Source: Psychrilyobacter atlanticus DSM 19335
GTDB taxonomy: Bacteria; Fusobacteriota; Fusobacteriia; Fusobacteriales; Fusobacteriaceae
Assembly: GCF_000426625.1 (NCBI RefSeq)
Contig: NZ_KE384548.1
Coordinates: 124,001-188,000, forward strand
Reading direction: 5' to 3'
Length of the DNA: 64,000 nucleotides
Made by a program: the position numbers and the translations under genes
The notes under the pieces: generated by a model
What the model was told of the DNA's origin: nothing
Database searches by the model: none
The model's input: only the letters and a program-made list of their open reading frames with translations
Shown here: positions 16,616 to 25,185 of the stretch, one piece after another
Layout: every line of letters starts with the position of its first letter
Numbering within the stretch: the first letter of the stretch is position 1

Positions 16616-17167
16616 CTAGAGAGTCAATGCCCGGTATTCTTCAGGAGTATTTATATTTATAAATAACTTGTCGTCATCTATCTCTACAAATTTAACCCTG
16701 GCTTTTTTTAAGGGGATCATTATCTTGAAATCATCGTTATCTATGGCTTCTTTTATATATTTGAGAACACTTATATTATAGAGAGCACAGAGAGGCTGGG
16801 GTCGATTCTTGTAGACTGGGATTACAGCATCATAATGATCTAAATCGTTATAAAAATTTAGGATCTTTTCTTGGTTTAAAAACGGCATATCACAGGCTAC
16901 AATAAAGCAGCTGTCGTTGATAGATGAAAGGGCTGTATATATCCCTCCTAAGGGTCCTATATCCTTTATGAGGTCTTCAAATGTCTCAACTTGATATTCT
17001 TTGTATAGTTTTTTTTCATTGGATATTATGACTATTTTATGAAAGTCATTGAATTCTTTCAAAACTCTTTGAAGAAAATATTCATTTTTAAATTTTAAAA
17101 ATGATTTGGTAAATCCACCCATTCGGGAATTTTTTCCCCCTGCAAGAAGGGCAATATTTTTTTTCAT
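16616..17167 (-). CDS. mobA: Molybdenum cofactor guanylyltransferase MobA
   Basis: A 183-residue nucleotidyltransferase that attaches GMP to the molybdopterin cofactor, giving the dinucleotide form used by bis-MGD enzymes such as formate dehydrogenase. The GTP-binding N-terminus LLAGGKNSRMGGFTKSFLKF is the MobA signature; ACDMPFL holds the metal-binding Asp and the late IPVYKNRPQPLCALY segment is conserved. Length is as expected. It is monocistronic and lies 6 kb from fdhF, and would serve that enzyme. Confidence 0.88.
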   Translation of the reverse strand: MKKNIALLAGGKNSRMGGFTKSFLKFKNEYFLQRVLKEFNDFHKIVIISNEKKLYKEYQVETFEDLIKDIGPLGGIYTALSSINDSCFIVACDMPFLNQEKILNFYNDLDHYDAVIPVYKNRPQPLCALYNISVLKYIKEAIDNDDFKIMIPLKKARVKFVEIDDDKLFININTPEEYRALTL

Positions 17168-17356
17168 AATCAGGTACTCCTAAAATTATATATTTTATAT
17201 ATTCTATAATATCATATGGAGTTTTAAACTTACATAATTATTTATTGAAATTGAATTTTCTGTTTTTATTTTTTCTCTTTTTATGACTAAAAATATATTT
17301 TACATATAATTCAGGAATGCAAAGTTTAAATATATAATTTAGTTACAATTTTTATC

Positions 17357-18034
17357 TTAAAATGGAGAAGATAACTCTATTGCATCCACCGGACATACTG
17401 AAATACAGTCACCACAATCGTCACATCTTTCAGAAATCACACTATAGGAGCTTCCTTTTTCTATGGCTTTAAAGCTGCATTTTTTATAACACAACCCACA
17501 CTGGATACACTTATCTGTAATAGTTGGACCAGCTTCATTATAAGTCATTCCGCCAAATGCCATTCTTGTTCTCAATAATTTATGATCTCTATTTTTACAC
17601 GAGAAATCATAATCAAAGATCTCAACTTTTGCCTTATGTATCATGAAGTTTCCTTTTTTCATAGCTGAATATTTATCCATATCATATACAGCCAGTTTGA
17701 GTTCTTTATTTGTTTTGGCTTTTTCTCTGATTTCTTCTTCAGATATAAATTTGACTTCACCGATAAGTCTGACAGAATAACCTGGAGGGAATTCTGCTCC
17801 TAAGTCTCCATCATGAGATAATATTTTGGTATCACTTATACCACAGACAGTTATTTTTCCAGTTTCCATAAGTTGTCTCGCAAAAGGTTTATTCCACATA
17901 GTTCTAAAATATATTCCCTCTTCATCACATCCGTTAAAATGAGCTACTCTGCTGTGAACTTCGTTATTGTGAATGGTGGAAAAAGTCAGAACACCAATCC
18001 TATCAAATAATTCATAGATTTCTTTAATTTTCAT
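17357..18034 (-). CDS. Pyridoxamine-phosphate-oxidase-like flavin protein fused to a 2x[4Fe-4S] ferredoxin
   Basis: A 225-residue two-domain protein. Residues 1-140 resemble the FMN-binding split barrel (MKIKEIYELFDRIGVLTFSTIHNNEVHSRVAHF, then GIYFRTMWNKPFARQL). Residues 165-222 are a ferredoxin with CIQCGLCYKKCSFKA and CDDCGDCISVCPVDA. Such fusions are annotated as pyridoxamine 5'-phosphate oxidase family proteins; the physiological reaction is unknown but should be flavin redox chemistry fed by ferredoxin-type clusters. It starts 27 bases after the end of the ABC ATPase gene and follows in the same direction, so it is probably the last gene of that operon. Confidence 0.8.
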   Translation of the reverse strand: MKIKEIYELFDRIGVLTFSTIHNNEVHSRVAHFNGCDEEGIYFRTMWNKPFARQLMETGKITVCGISDTKILSHDGDLGAEFPPGYSVRLIGEVKFISEEEIREKAKTNKELKLAVYDMDKYSAMKKGNFMIHKAKVEIFDYDFSCKNRDHKLLRTRMAFGGMTYNEAGPTITDKCIQCGLCYKKCSFKAIEKGSSYSVISERCDDCGDCISVCPVDAIELSSPF

Positions 18035-18060
18035 CTCATCACTTCCTTGTTTTATTTTAT

Positions 18061-18777
18061 TTAAAATTGTTCGTGTTCTAAAAATTTTTTTAATTTTTCT
18101 GTATTTGGATCTGTTAAAATACTAATTTCACCTTTTTCATGAATTTTTCCATCATCCATAAACAATACATAATCCGCAAACTTTTTTACAAAACTTATTT
18201 CGTGTGTTACAAAAATAAAATGTTTTCCAGAAACTCTTAATTCAGTAACTGCTTCTAACACCTCTCTTGTAAGTATCGGATCAAGGGCCGCTGTAGGTTC
18301 ATCCATGAAGATTAATTTTGGATCAGTTGATAGTGCTCTGGCTATTGCTGCTCTTTGAGCTTGCCCTCCTGAAACTTTTGAAGGTTTCTTATGCATTTCA
18401 TTTTTTAAATGCAGCTGTTTTAAAAGGTTTTTCCCTATCTCCTCAGCTTCTTCCTTTTCATAACCTTTTGTTTTTTCTAAAATTAGGCTTATATTTTTTA
18501 AAAGAGATAAGTGGGGGAAAAGGTTATGCTGTTGAAAAACCATTCCAATCTTATTTTGATATTCTTTCAAATTACTTTTATCAACAGATGTATTATTTAT
18601 AATTATTTCGCCTGCATCAGCAAATTCAATCCCTGCCAGCAGTCTGAGAAGTGTAGATTTTCCACATCCGCTTTTTCCGATAATTCCAATAGATTTATAA
18701 CCCGATAATTCCAAACTGATATCTTTGATAATTAACTGTTCATATGATTTTTTTATGTTTTTTAACTTTAACTGCAC
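18061..18777 (-). CDS. Amino-acid-type ABC transporter ATP-binding protein
   Basis: A 238-residue ATPase of the polar amino acid transporter family. Walker A is GKSGCGKST (33-41), the signature is SGGQAQRAAIARAL, Walker B is LIFMDEPTAALDP, and the H-loop is FVTHE. It powers import with the permease and binding protein encoded just upstream. The start is GTG 18777 with AGGAGGT eight bases before it. Nine bases separate it from the permease gene. Confidence 0.9.
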   Translation of the reverse strand: MQLKLKNIKKSYEQLIIKDISLELSGYKSIGIIGKSGCGKSTLLRLLAGIEFADAGEIIINNTSVDKSNLKEYQNKIGMVFQQHNLFPHLSLLKNISLILEKTKGYEKEEAEEIGKNLLKQLHLKNEMHKKPSKVSGGQAQRAAIARALSTDPKLIFMDEPTAALDPILTREVLEAVTELRVSGKHFIFVTHEISFVKKFADYVLFMDDGKIHEKGEISILTDPNTEKLKKFLEHEQF

Positions 18778-18786
18778 AGATACCTC

Positions 18787-19533
18787 CTAATCATTTTGAT
18801 TCCATTGTTTTGAATAATATTTTGCCAGTCTCGATAAAGGGATTGTTATAACTAGATATACCATCCAAAGTACAAAATATCCTTCTATATATCTGTATGT
18901 CCGGTTAGAAACTACACTAACCGAATAAAATATTTCAGATATTGCAATTGTACTTAAAATAGAGGTTCCCTTTACGATGGAGGATAGATTATTAATTAAT
19001 CCTGGTATAATTGATTTGATCATTTGCGGTAAAATAATATAACGATATCTCTGAAAAAGATTAAATCCATAGAAATCCATTATAATAAATTGATTTTCAT
19101 CAATTGTATTGTAAGCCCCTTCATAAACATTGGTCATATAGGGACTCATATAAAGTGTAAGAGCCGTAAAGCCTAACATGAGTTTATCGCTGATATTAAA
19201 AGCCACACCTATTACGTAAACTACAACGAACACTAAAACCAGTAAAGGAGTTCCCATAACGATCTCTTTATATACTATAATTAAATACTTCAAATATCTA
19301 TTGTAAGACTCTGTCATTAAAAACAAGAAAAATCCTACTATCATACTTGCCAATAATACTGTTAAACTTAAAAAAACTGTTGTTCCTATAGCTTTTATCA
19401 GTTGTTTTTTGTATTGGAAAATAACTGAAAAATCCAGTATATCTGCTACTTGATTGATAATAAAAGTAAAAAAAAGTATGTAGACAATGGCAACAACAAC
19501 AATCGGTAATATTCTTTTCTTCAACATAATCAT
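18787..19533 (-). CDS. Amino-acid-type ABC transporter permease
   Basis: A 248-residue membrane permease of the HisM/GlnP family. Conserved features are the early TVFLSLTVLLASMIVG helix, the loop GTPLLVLVFVVVY, and the EAA loop YGFNLFQRYRYIILPQMIKSIIPGLINN near 155-180. The start ATG overlaps the binding-protein stop codon (ATGA), so translation is coupled. A second ATG two codons on (MLKKRILP) is an alternative start. Confidence 0.88.
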   Translation of the reverse strand: MIMLKKRILPIVVVAIVYILFFTFIINQVADILDFSVIFQYKKQLIKAIGTTVFLSLTVLLASMIVGFFLFLMTESYNRYLKYLIIVYKEIVMGTPLLVLVFVVVYVIGVAFNISDKLMLGFTALTLYMSPYMTNVYEGAYNTIDENQFIIMDFYGFNLFQRYRYIILPQMIKSIIPGLINNLSSIVKGTSILSTIAISEIFYSVSVVSNRTYRYIEGYFVLWMVYLVITIPLSRLAKYYSKQWNQND

Positions 19534-20348
19534 TGATCAAGGGATAAATAGTAATCTAAAGTCATATTATCATCATATAATTTTTCTTTAATTGCTTGAT
19601 CCCAATCCTTTCTTAATTGATTATTTAAACCGCTTGATTCCATTTTTGAAATAAACTCGTTAACCTTTTTTAATAGCTCTGAATTACCTTGCTTAACCGC
19701 CATACCTGTTAAACTGAGTTCTATAGGGTTTTTATACATAATTGTTGTATCTTTATTTGTAGCATGCATACCGTAAAGAGTATATGATCCGACTAAAGCA
19801 TCGGAATTACCCGTAACAACTTCTCGTTCAGCCACAGCATCAGAAGTTATACTTTTAACTTCGTAACCGTATGACTGGGGAATCGATACAGCTATTGAAC
19901 CGTTTATCCCAATAAAATTAGTGTTTTTAATATTAAAAAACTTCTCAACAGGCATATCATTTGTAATATCATGAAAATCAGCAAATTCTCTATTGACTAA
20001 AGCTACAATTTTACCGTATAAATAAGGATTACTAAAATCAACTGTTTTTTCACGCTCTTCGGTAATACCCATAGAACCGATAATAATATCAATTTCTTCT
20101 CTTTGCAGGGCAGGAATAAGCATGGAAAATTCAGTGTTAACAATTTCTACATTTTTCCCTAAATGCTCTCCCAATGCTTCAGCAATATCTATCTCTATAC
20201 CCGATGGATTTCCATTATTATCAGACCCTGTAAATGGATAAAATTTTAAATCCATTCCTACACGAAGGCTTTCTGTCTGCTCTTTGGAACATGCCGTGAG
20301 AAATAATAAGAGAATAACTGTTAATGTTTCTAAAAATGTTTTTTTCAT
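19530..20348 (-). CDS. Amino-acid-type ABC transporter substrate-binding lipoprotein
   Basis: A 272-residue family 3 solute-binding protein. The signal ends at lipobox LTAC, so Cys20 is lipidated. The mature start RVGMDLKFYPFTGSDNNGNPSG is followed by GIEIDIAEALGEHLG, and IDIIIGSMGITEEREKTVDFSNPY is the classic family 3 motif. The ligand is probably an amino acid or related compound. It is the first gene of an operon with permease, ATPase and a flavin/ferredoxin protein, and a palindromic MarR-type operator lies about 105 bases upstream. Confidence 0.9.
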   Translation of the reverse strand: MKKTFLETLTVILLLFLTACSKEQTESLRVGMDLKFYPFTGSDNNGNPSGIEIDIAEALGEHLGKNVEIVNTEFSMLIPALQREEIDIIIGSMGITEEREKTVDFSNPYLYGKIVALVNREFADFHDITNDMPVEKFFNIKNTNFIGINGSIAVSIPQSYGYEVKSITSDAVAEREVVTGNSDALVGSYTLYGMHATNKDTTIMYKNPIELSLTGMAVKQGNSELLKKVNEFISKMESSGLNNQLRKDWDQAIKEKLYDDNMTLDYYLSLDQ

Positions 20349-20453
20349 ATTTTTACTCCTTATATAAATTAATTAGAAATTATTAAAGATCTTATAAAGT
20401 TCTTCATAATTTCAACTTTGAACAGTATATTAATTTTAAAAAAATCTACCTCA

Positions 20454-20479
20454 ATTTACTTGGATATCCAAGTAAATTT
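20454..20479. promoter_or_regulatory. Perfect 26-bp palindrome, operator between marR and the ABC operon
   Basis: AATTTACTTGGAT is the exact reverse complement of ATCCAAGTAAATT. It stands upstream of the ABC transporter operon and downstream of the MarR gene. The same core, TTACTTGGAT-NTCCAAGTAA, recurs at 20953-20972, so both are probably sites of the MarR protein encoded between them. Confidence 0.78.
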
Positions 20480-20502
20480 TTAAAAAAATAGAATTAGTAT
20501 GA

Positions 20503-20943
20503 CTAATTCTGATTTTCTTGTTTAAAATTATTGTATATTTTGATTAAAATCTTTCTAAAAATATCCTTTTCTTCTTCTGTCACTCCGTCAAATTGAATAT
20601 CATATAACCTCTCAGAAATTTGATTAAACCCTTCCTCTAACTCCTTTCCTTTAGATGTTAGAAACACAAAATTTGACCGCTGATCATTTTCATTTTTCTT
20701 TGTAGCTGTAAAGCCAATTTTATTCAGTTTTTTTATCAAGGTGGTAACGGTTGAACGGTCTTTGTTGATTTTTTCTGCAATTTCAGTCATGGTCAGTTCT
20801 TTGTGTTTTATTAGTGTGACTATAATGTCACCATGGGAAGGGACAATCCCCTTTATTCCCAATTTTTCTAATTCAGAAATAATAAACATGTTTGAAATTT
20901 CTCTGATTTTACTTATTAAATTAATTGTATTATCATATCTCAT
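20503..20943 (-). CDS. MarR family transcriptional regulator of the ABC operon
   Basis: A 146-residue winged-helix regulator. The helix-turn-helix lies near residues 50-80 (LTMTEIAEKINKDRSTVTTLIKKLNKIGF) and the wing at KKNENDQRSNFVFLTSKGKEL (a DxRxx motif typical of MarR). One operator-like palindrome sits 10 bases before its ATG and another after its stop, before the transporter operon. The most economical reading is that it represses itself and the importer. The inducer may be the transported solute (inference). Confidence 0.9.
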   Translation of the reverse strand: MRYDNTINLISKIREISNMFIISELEKLGIKGIVPSHGDIIVTLIKHKELTMTEIAEKINKDRSTVTTLIKKLNKIGFTATKKNENDQRSNFVFLTSKGKELEEGFNQISERLYDIQFDGVTEEEKDIFRKILIKIYNNFKQENQN

Positions 20944-20952
20944 AAATCTATT

Positions 20953-20972
20953 TTACTTGGATGTCCAAGTAA
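20953..20972. promoter_or_regulatory. Second copy of the palindromic MarR operator
   Basis: TTACTTGGATGTCCAAGTAA is a 20-base dyad with one mismatch, centred about 20 bases before the marR start codon. It matches the core of the dyad at 20454-20479. Confidence 0.75.
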
Positions 20973-21027
20973 TGTCAAGAAAAATTTAAAAATATAGTAT
21001 CTAGAATAAAACTATTAATTTAAATTT

Positions 21028-21405
21028 TTACCCTCTAAATTCTATTAATTCTCCGTCAGGACCGACAAAGACTACTCTACGCCAGCCTTCTTCTCTTGCC
21101 TCTCTTGCTTCAACGGGATGAGGTTCGGTATCCACAGGAACGCCAGCATTTATTAGACGGGTATAGTCTTCGTCAAAATTATCACTTTCAAGACAGAAAT
21201 GAAACCCTTGATTTGTTGAATAGGTGTTTAGGTGCACCATCTCTAAAATAGTATCCCCCAGTTTAAGATAAACTATTTTTTCTACTGCAGGCACAGGTGC
21301 ATCGTGCTCAAAATATTTTTTAAATCCAAAATTTTCTTCATAAAAATGTATAGATTTGGCTCTATCCTTGACAGTGAATGCTACATGATCAATTCGTTTA
21401 AACAT
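21028..21405 (-). CDS. VOC family protein (glyoxalase/dioxygenase superfamily)
   Basis: A 125-residue vicinal-oxygen-chelate fold protein. It starts RIDHVAFTVKDRAKSIHFYEENFGF, with His in the first metal-binding position, and ends VVFVGPDGELIEFRG with the second-repeat Glu. This is close to lactoylglutathione lyase-like proteins but too generic to name a substrate. ATG 21405 follows AGGAGG. It is the last of three minus-strand genes (AraC-cupin, cupin-[2Fe-2S], VOC), with about 100 bases before it. Confidence 0.82.
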   Translation of the reverse strand: MFKRIDHVAFTVKDRAKSIHFYEENFGFKKYFEHDAPVPAVEKIVYLKLGDTILEMVHLNTYSTNQGFHFCLESDNFDEDYTRLINAGVPVDTEPHPVEAREAREEGWRRVVFVGPDGELIEFRG

Positions 21406-21506
21406 ATATTTTTCCTCCTAATAATACTTTAATTAAATTATTGTGACGCAGTCACATTTTTTAACATATCATTTTGTTTTGTTCTTTATATAAGAGCATA
21501 ATTTAA

Positions 21507-22070
21507 TTACTTTTTTGTATCAATTATATTCTGTAACAGAGCTTTACATTTTCCACATCCAGTACCTGCTCCTGTTGCTTCTCCAATTTTTTCAATTGTA
21601 TCTGCGCCATCTTTAACTGCATTAACTACAGTTTCTATAGAAATACCCTTACATCCACATGCTACTGTCAGTATTTTTTCTACCTTTTCAATACATCCAC
21701 CGCAGCCTGTTCCTGCTCCTGTGATTTCTTGTATCTCCTCTACAGTACGAGCACCGCCGACCATTGCTTTCCTGATATCACCAAAACTCACTTGTTTACA
21801 GTGACAAATAATTTTATCTACAGGGATAAGAATAGCTACCACATACAAATCTTCATCACTTCTCATAGAATGCATTGTCCCGGCAGGAACAACAAATGTA
21901 TCTCCTACATTTAATTCTACTTCTCTATCTTCTAAAACCCCAAAACCGGAACCTTTTATACAATAAAATATTTCATCTTGATCGGCATGTTCATGCATAG
22001 GAACCTCTGTACCGAAAGGGATATGGTACACATTCTCCTCAATAGATTCCTTAATTAAATTTAAATTCAT
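21507..22070 (-). CDS. Cupin domain fused to two BFD-like [2Fe-2S] domains
   Basis: A 187-residue protein. Residues 1-85 are a small cupin: PMHEHADQDEIFYCIKGSG and VPAGTMHS give the two histidine motifs for a metal ion. Residues 88-132 and 138-183 are two copies of a bacterioferritin-associated-ferredoxin-type domain, each with C-x-C near the start and C-x2-C at the end (CHCKQ/GCGGC and CGCKG/GCGKC, each after TGAGTG). The two copies are similar to each other. I know no named function for this fusion; a redox or metal-sensing role is plausible. The cupin domain is nearly the same as the C-terminal domain of the neighbouring AraC regulator. Confidence 0.82.
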   Translation of the reverse strand: MNLNLIKESIEENVYHIPFGTEVPMHEHADQDEIFYCIKGSGFGVLEDREVELNVGDTFVVPAGTMHSMRSDEDLYVVAILIPVDKIICHCKQVSFGDIRKAMVGGARTVEEIQEITGAGTGCGGCIEKVEKILTVACGCKGISIETVVNAVKDGADTIEKIGEATGAGTGCGKCKALLQNIIDTKK

Positions 22071-22124
22071 GTTTTTACTCCTTTTATTCGATTTTACTTA
22101 AAATACTCAAATTTACTAATAACT

Positions 22125-23294
22125 TTATCGTTGTTGTCGCTCATCTACGACGGGAATAAGAAAAGCTGTAACATAGAGATCTCCATCACTTCTTAATGAA
22201 TGCATTACTCCAGCAGGGGCAATAAAAGATTTGCCTACTGTTAGCTTTACTTCTCCGTTCTCTAGCACACCAAAACCAGAACCTTTGATACAATAAAAAA
22301 TTTCATCTAGATCCTCGTGCTTGTGTAGTGGAACTACTGCTTTGGAAGAAATATGATATACATTTTCTTCAATAGATTCTGCAATACTATTTAATTCTAT
22401 ACTTTTGCTATTTAACCAGCTGTTTTTATCATCTCTTACTATATCTCTAAATTGACTAGGGCTGGTTTTTGTATTTTTTTTAAAAAATCTAGTCATGTTT
22501 GATGGTTCTGTAAATCCCAATGTATAAGCGATCTCGTTAATACTTTTTTGTTCGAAACTAAGTTTAAGTCTTATTTTTAAAATTAACTGCTGAATAATAT
22601 ACTGTTTAGCTGACATATCAATAGCTTTTCTTGTCATTAAATTAACTGTTTTTTTTGAGACATGCATCATATCGGCGTATTCTTTAACAGTTTTTATACT
22701 GTTAATATTTTTTTCAACTAATTCAGTGAATTCTACAAATGTTTCATTTTTTTTATATTTTGATCGACTTTCTCCTAAGCGACTGTTAGAGAGTATTTGC
22801 ATAAAAGTATTGAAAGCAGAAGCAATTACTTTGTTATCTATAAAGTCATAAGCATTTTTGTAGATATCATTTATTACATTTAAAAGGCTTGTTAATGTTG
22901 GTGTATATAGATCTAGATAATTAATATGCGGATTTAAATAACTAAACTTAAATAATTCTTTTACTTCAGAAGTTTGGTTACTTAAAAATTCACATAAAAA
23001 CCCTTCTGTAAACATTATTAAGTATCCTTCTAAGCTTTGGAATTCACTATATTTATGAACACGATTTCTAGATATTATTAAAATATCGCCTGCTTTAATG
23101 GTGTATTCTAAAAAATCAATTTCATGGACACCCTTGCCTTTAGTTATAAAGATTAAATTGTAAAAAGAGGTACGGTATGGTGTTTTGATGAAAGATTCAT
23201 CAATAGATTCAAAAAAACTTTTCAACGATATAATTTCAAAATCTTTGCTTTGTCCCTTCTTATTTATAAACTCGATATGTTCTATATTACTCAT
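22125..23294 (-). CDS. AraC family regulator with an additional C-terminal cupin domain
   Basis: A 389-residue transcription factor. Residues 1-140 form the usual N-terminal cupin/effector region. The AraC DNA-binding domain covers about 195-290 (TVKEYADMMHVSKKTVNLMTRKAI, then SINEIAYTLGFTEPSNMTRFFKKNTKTSPSQFR). Residues 300-389 are an extra cupin with PLHKHEDLDEIFYCIKGSG and PAGVMHSLRSDGDLYV. AraC proteins normally end soon after the second helix-turn-helix, so the tail is unusual. It is about 70 percent identical (54 of 76 positions by eye) to the cupin of the next gene, so it probably arose by duplication. It likely controls the two downstream genes. Confidence 0.85.
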   Translation of the reverse strand: MSNIEHIEFINKKGQSKDFEIISLKSFFESIDESFIKTPYRTSFYNLIFITKGKGVHEIDFLEYTIKAGDILIISRNRVHKYSEFQSLEGYLIMFTEGFLCEFLSNQTSEVKELFKFSYLNPHINYLDLYTPTLTSLLNVINDIYKNAYDFIDNKVIASAFNTFMQILSNSRLGESRSKYKKNETFVEFTELVEKNINSIKTVKEYADMMHVSKKTVNLMTRKAIDMSAKQYIIQQLILKIRLKLSFEQKSINEIAYTLGFTEPSNMTRFFKKNTKTSPSQFRDIVRDDKNSWLNSKSIELNSIAESIEENVYHISSKAVVPLHKHEDLDEIFYCIKGSGFGVLENGEVKLTVGKSFIAPAGVMHSLRSDGDLYVTAFLIPVVDERQQR

Positions 23295-23410
23295 AATCTC
23301 TCCTTTTATATTATCTGCATTGTTGAAAATAAGTAACTATAATTAGTATAAATCCAATTTCAACATTTTACAATGTTATAGCTAGACCAAAAACATTCAT
23401 AATGGAACCC

Positions 23411-23457
23411 TTAATTATTTTGGCAGTATATGAATAATTTCCTTTTTTTAGGTTTAT
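23411..23457 (+). repeat. Dispersed 45-bp repeat, copy 1 (upstream of msrAB)
   Basis: The segment beginning TTAATTATTTTGGCAGTATA is repeated almost exactly at 25060-25107, including the following ATAATTTCC and T-run. It lies about 125 bases before msrAB. No inverted repeat or open frame explains it. Confidence 0.7.
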
Positions 23458-23581
23458 TGGATTATTTTTTTGAATTATTTTAAAGGTTTTTATTATTATT
23501 TTTAGTATTTAGTATATTAGATATTAAATAAATTCTTTTATTATTTTTAAATCAATAAATTTATTGAAGGAGAGAAAAATT

Positions 23582-24595
23582 ATGAAAAAATTGATAGCAT
23601 TATTAATTATTTTAATGAGTCTCACCTTGTATGGAGCCCAGTATGAAAAAGCTATCTTTGCAGGGGGATGTTTTTGGTGTATGGAGCAGCCCTTTGAAAA
23701 GATGGAGGGAGTTAAATCTGTAGTATCTGGATATACAGGGGGAACAACAACCAGTCCAACCTATGATAACTACAGTTCAGGGAGGCATATCGAAGTTGTA
23801 GAGATTATGTATAATCCATATGAGATTAGTTACGAGGAGCTTTTGAAGATCTATTGGAAACAGGTAGATCCGACAGATTCAGGAGGGCAATTTTCAGACA
23901 GGGGACATGGGTATACTACAGCAATCTTTTATTTTAATGACAATCAAAGGAAGGAAGCAGAGATCTCCAAAAAAAATCTGGAAAAAAGAGGAGTATATAA
24001 AGATGAAATAGTTACACCTATATTACCTGCTGTTGTTTTTTATAAAGCAGAGGAGTATCATCAGGATTATTATAAGAAAAGTTCATTGAAATATAAATAT
24101 TATAGAAGCAGATCTGGAAGGGATAAATTTTTAAATGAAATTTGGGGAAAAGACAGAAAAGACTGGGGGAGGTATGAATTGAAAAAAAAATTAACAGATT
24201 TAGAGTTTAAAGTAACACAGGAAGAGTTTACAGAACCGCCATTTAACAATAAATATTGGGATAATAAAAAAGACGGGATCTATGTAGATCTTATATCTGG
24301 AGAAGTACTTTTTAGTTCTATAGATAAATATAAATCTGGAACAGGGTGGCCTAGTTTCACCAAACCACTGGTTCCAGAAAATATTATAGAAAAGGAAGAT
24401 ACTAAACTTTTTCAAAAAAGAACAGAGATTAGAAGTAAGATTGGAGATGCTCATTTGGGACATCTGTTTAATGACGGTCCAGAACCTACTGGACTTAGGT
24501 ATTGTATGAATTCTGCCTCTCTAAAGTTTATTCCTGTAGAAGATCTAGAAAAAGAAGGGTATGGTGAATTCAAGAAATTATTTAAAGGCAAGTAG
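23582..24595 (+). CDS. msrAB: Exported peptide methionine sulfoxide reductase MsrA/MsrB fusion
   Basis: A 337-residue bifunctional repair enzyme that reduces both S- and R-methionine sulfoxide in proteins. Residues 1-17 are a signal peptide, so it acts outside the cytoplasm. MsrA (about 20-180) has the catalytic [12 protein letters not shown] motif and QYRSxIF-like [12 protein letters not shown]. MsrB (about 200-330) has [22 protein letters not shown] and the catalytic Cys in RYCMNSASL. The MsrB half lacks the CxxC zinc sites. ATG 23582 follows AAGGAGAG. Fusions of this kind with signal peptides are known in Fusobacteria and Neisseria. It would need an extracytoplasmic thiol electron donor that is not encoded next to it. 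Confidence 0.93.
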   Translation: MKKLIALLIILMSLTLYGAQYEKAIFAGGCFWCMEQPFEKMEGVKSVVSGYTGGTTTSPTYDNYSSGRHIEVVEIMYNPYEISYEELLKIYWKQVDPTDSGGQFSDRGHGYTTAIFYFNDNQRKEAEISKKNLEKRGVYKDEIVTPILPAVVFYKAEEYHQDYYKKSSLKYKYYRSRSGRDKFLNEIWGKDRKDWGRYELKKKLTDLEFKVTQEEFTEPPFNNKYWDNKKDGIYVDLISGEVLFSSIDKYKSGTGWPSFTKPLVPENIIEKEDTKLFQKRTEIRSKIGDAHLGHLFNDGPEPTGLRYCMNSASLKFIPVEDLEKEGYGEFKKLFKGK

Positions 24596-24614
24596 CATTA
24601 AAATAAATCATATA

Positions 24615-24905
24615 TTATTTAGGAATATGTGGTGTGAATGGTGGAGTTACCTGATTAACTGCTGAAGTAGAAATAATAGACATTCCTATGGGAGTTGTAT
24701 TTACATCAGATTCTATGGAAGGATCTGATGTTTTGTTGTCTATATCTTCAGCAGTTTCTACTTTCATACCAAAGGCAGTCATAAAAGAATTTGAAAGGTT
24801 ATCTGATGAGATAGCAGTTGGAGTAGTTGTACTCCCTTTCTCTTGATCATTTACCAAAAGACTCATTAAAACAATAAAAGTAAGAATTAAAATTTTGTTC
24901 TTCAT
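24615..24905 (-). CDS. Small exported protein, unknown function
   Basis: A 96-residue product with a hydrophobic N-terminal signal (KNKILILTFIVLMSLLV) followed by a polar stretch rich in Ser, Thr, Asp and Asn, and ending in a Pro-rich tail (VTPPFTPHIPK). No domain is recognised and there is no cysteine. ATG 24905 is preceded by AAGGAGGT at a good distance, which supports a real gene. It ends only 20 bases from the convergent msrAB gene. Function is unknown. Confidence 0.6.
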   Translation of the reverse strand: MKNKILILTFIVLMSLLVNDQEKGSTTTPTAISSDNLSNSFMTAFGMKVETAEDIDNKTSDPSIESDVNTTPIGMSIISTSAVNQVTPPFTPHIPK

Positions 24906-25059
24906 AATAATTACCTCCTTTTATAAACTTAAAATACGAAACCTATTGTCGAGACACTTAAAAAATTAATACGACCTTCCTTCTCTCTTCTTTTTATTTT
25001 TTTTGCAAATTATAAGAAAATTAATCTCTATGAAATTATTTTATGCCGATGTGTTTTTA

Positions 25060-25107
25060 TTAATTATTTTGGCAGTATATGGATAATTTCCTTTTTTTTG
25101 GGGTTAT
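25060..25107 (+). repeat. Dispersed 45-bp repeat, copy 2 (upstream of selD)
   Basis: Near-identical to 23411-23457: TTAATTATTTTGGCAGTATAT, then GGATAATTTCC and a T-run, with a single internal change in the first 35 bases. It lies about 80 bases before the selD start codon. In both places it precedes a gene on the plus strand. Confidence 0.7.
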
Positions 25108-25185
25108 TAAATCCATCTTCCACTGTTTACATTGAATAAACATGGGAAAAATGTTAAAATGAAAAAAAATATGGGAGGTAATAAG

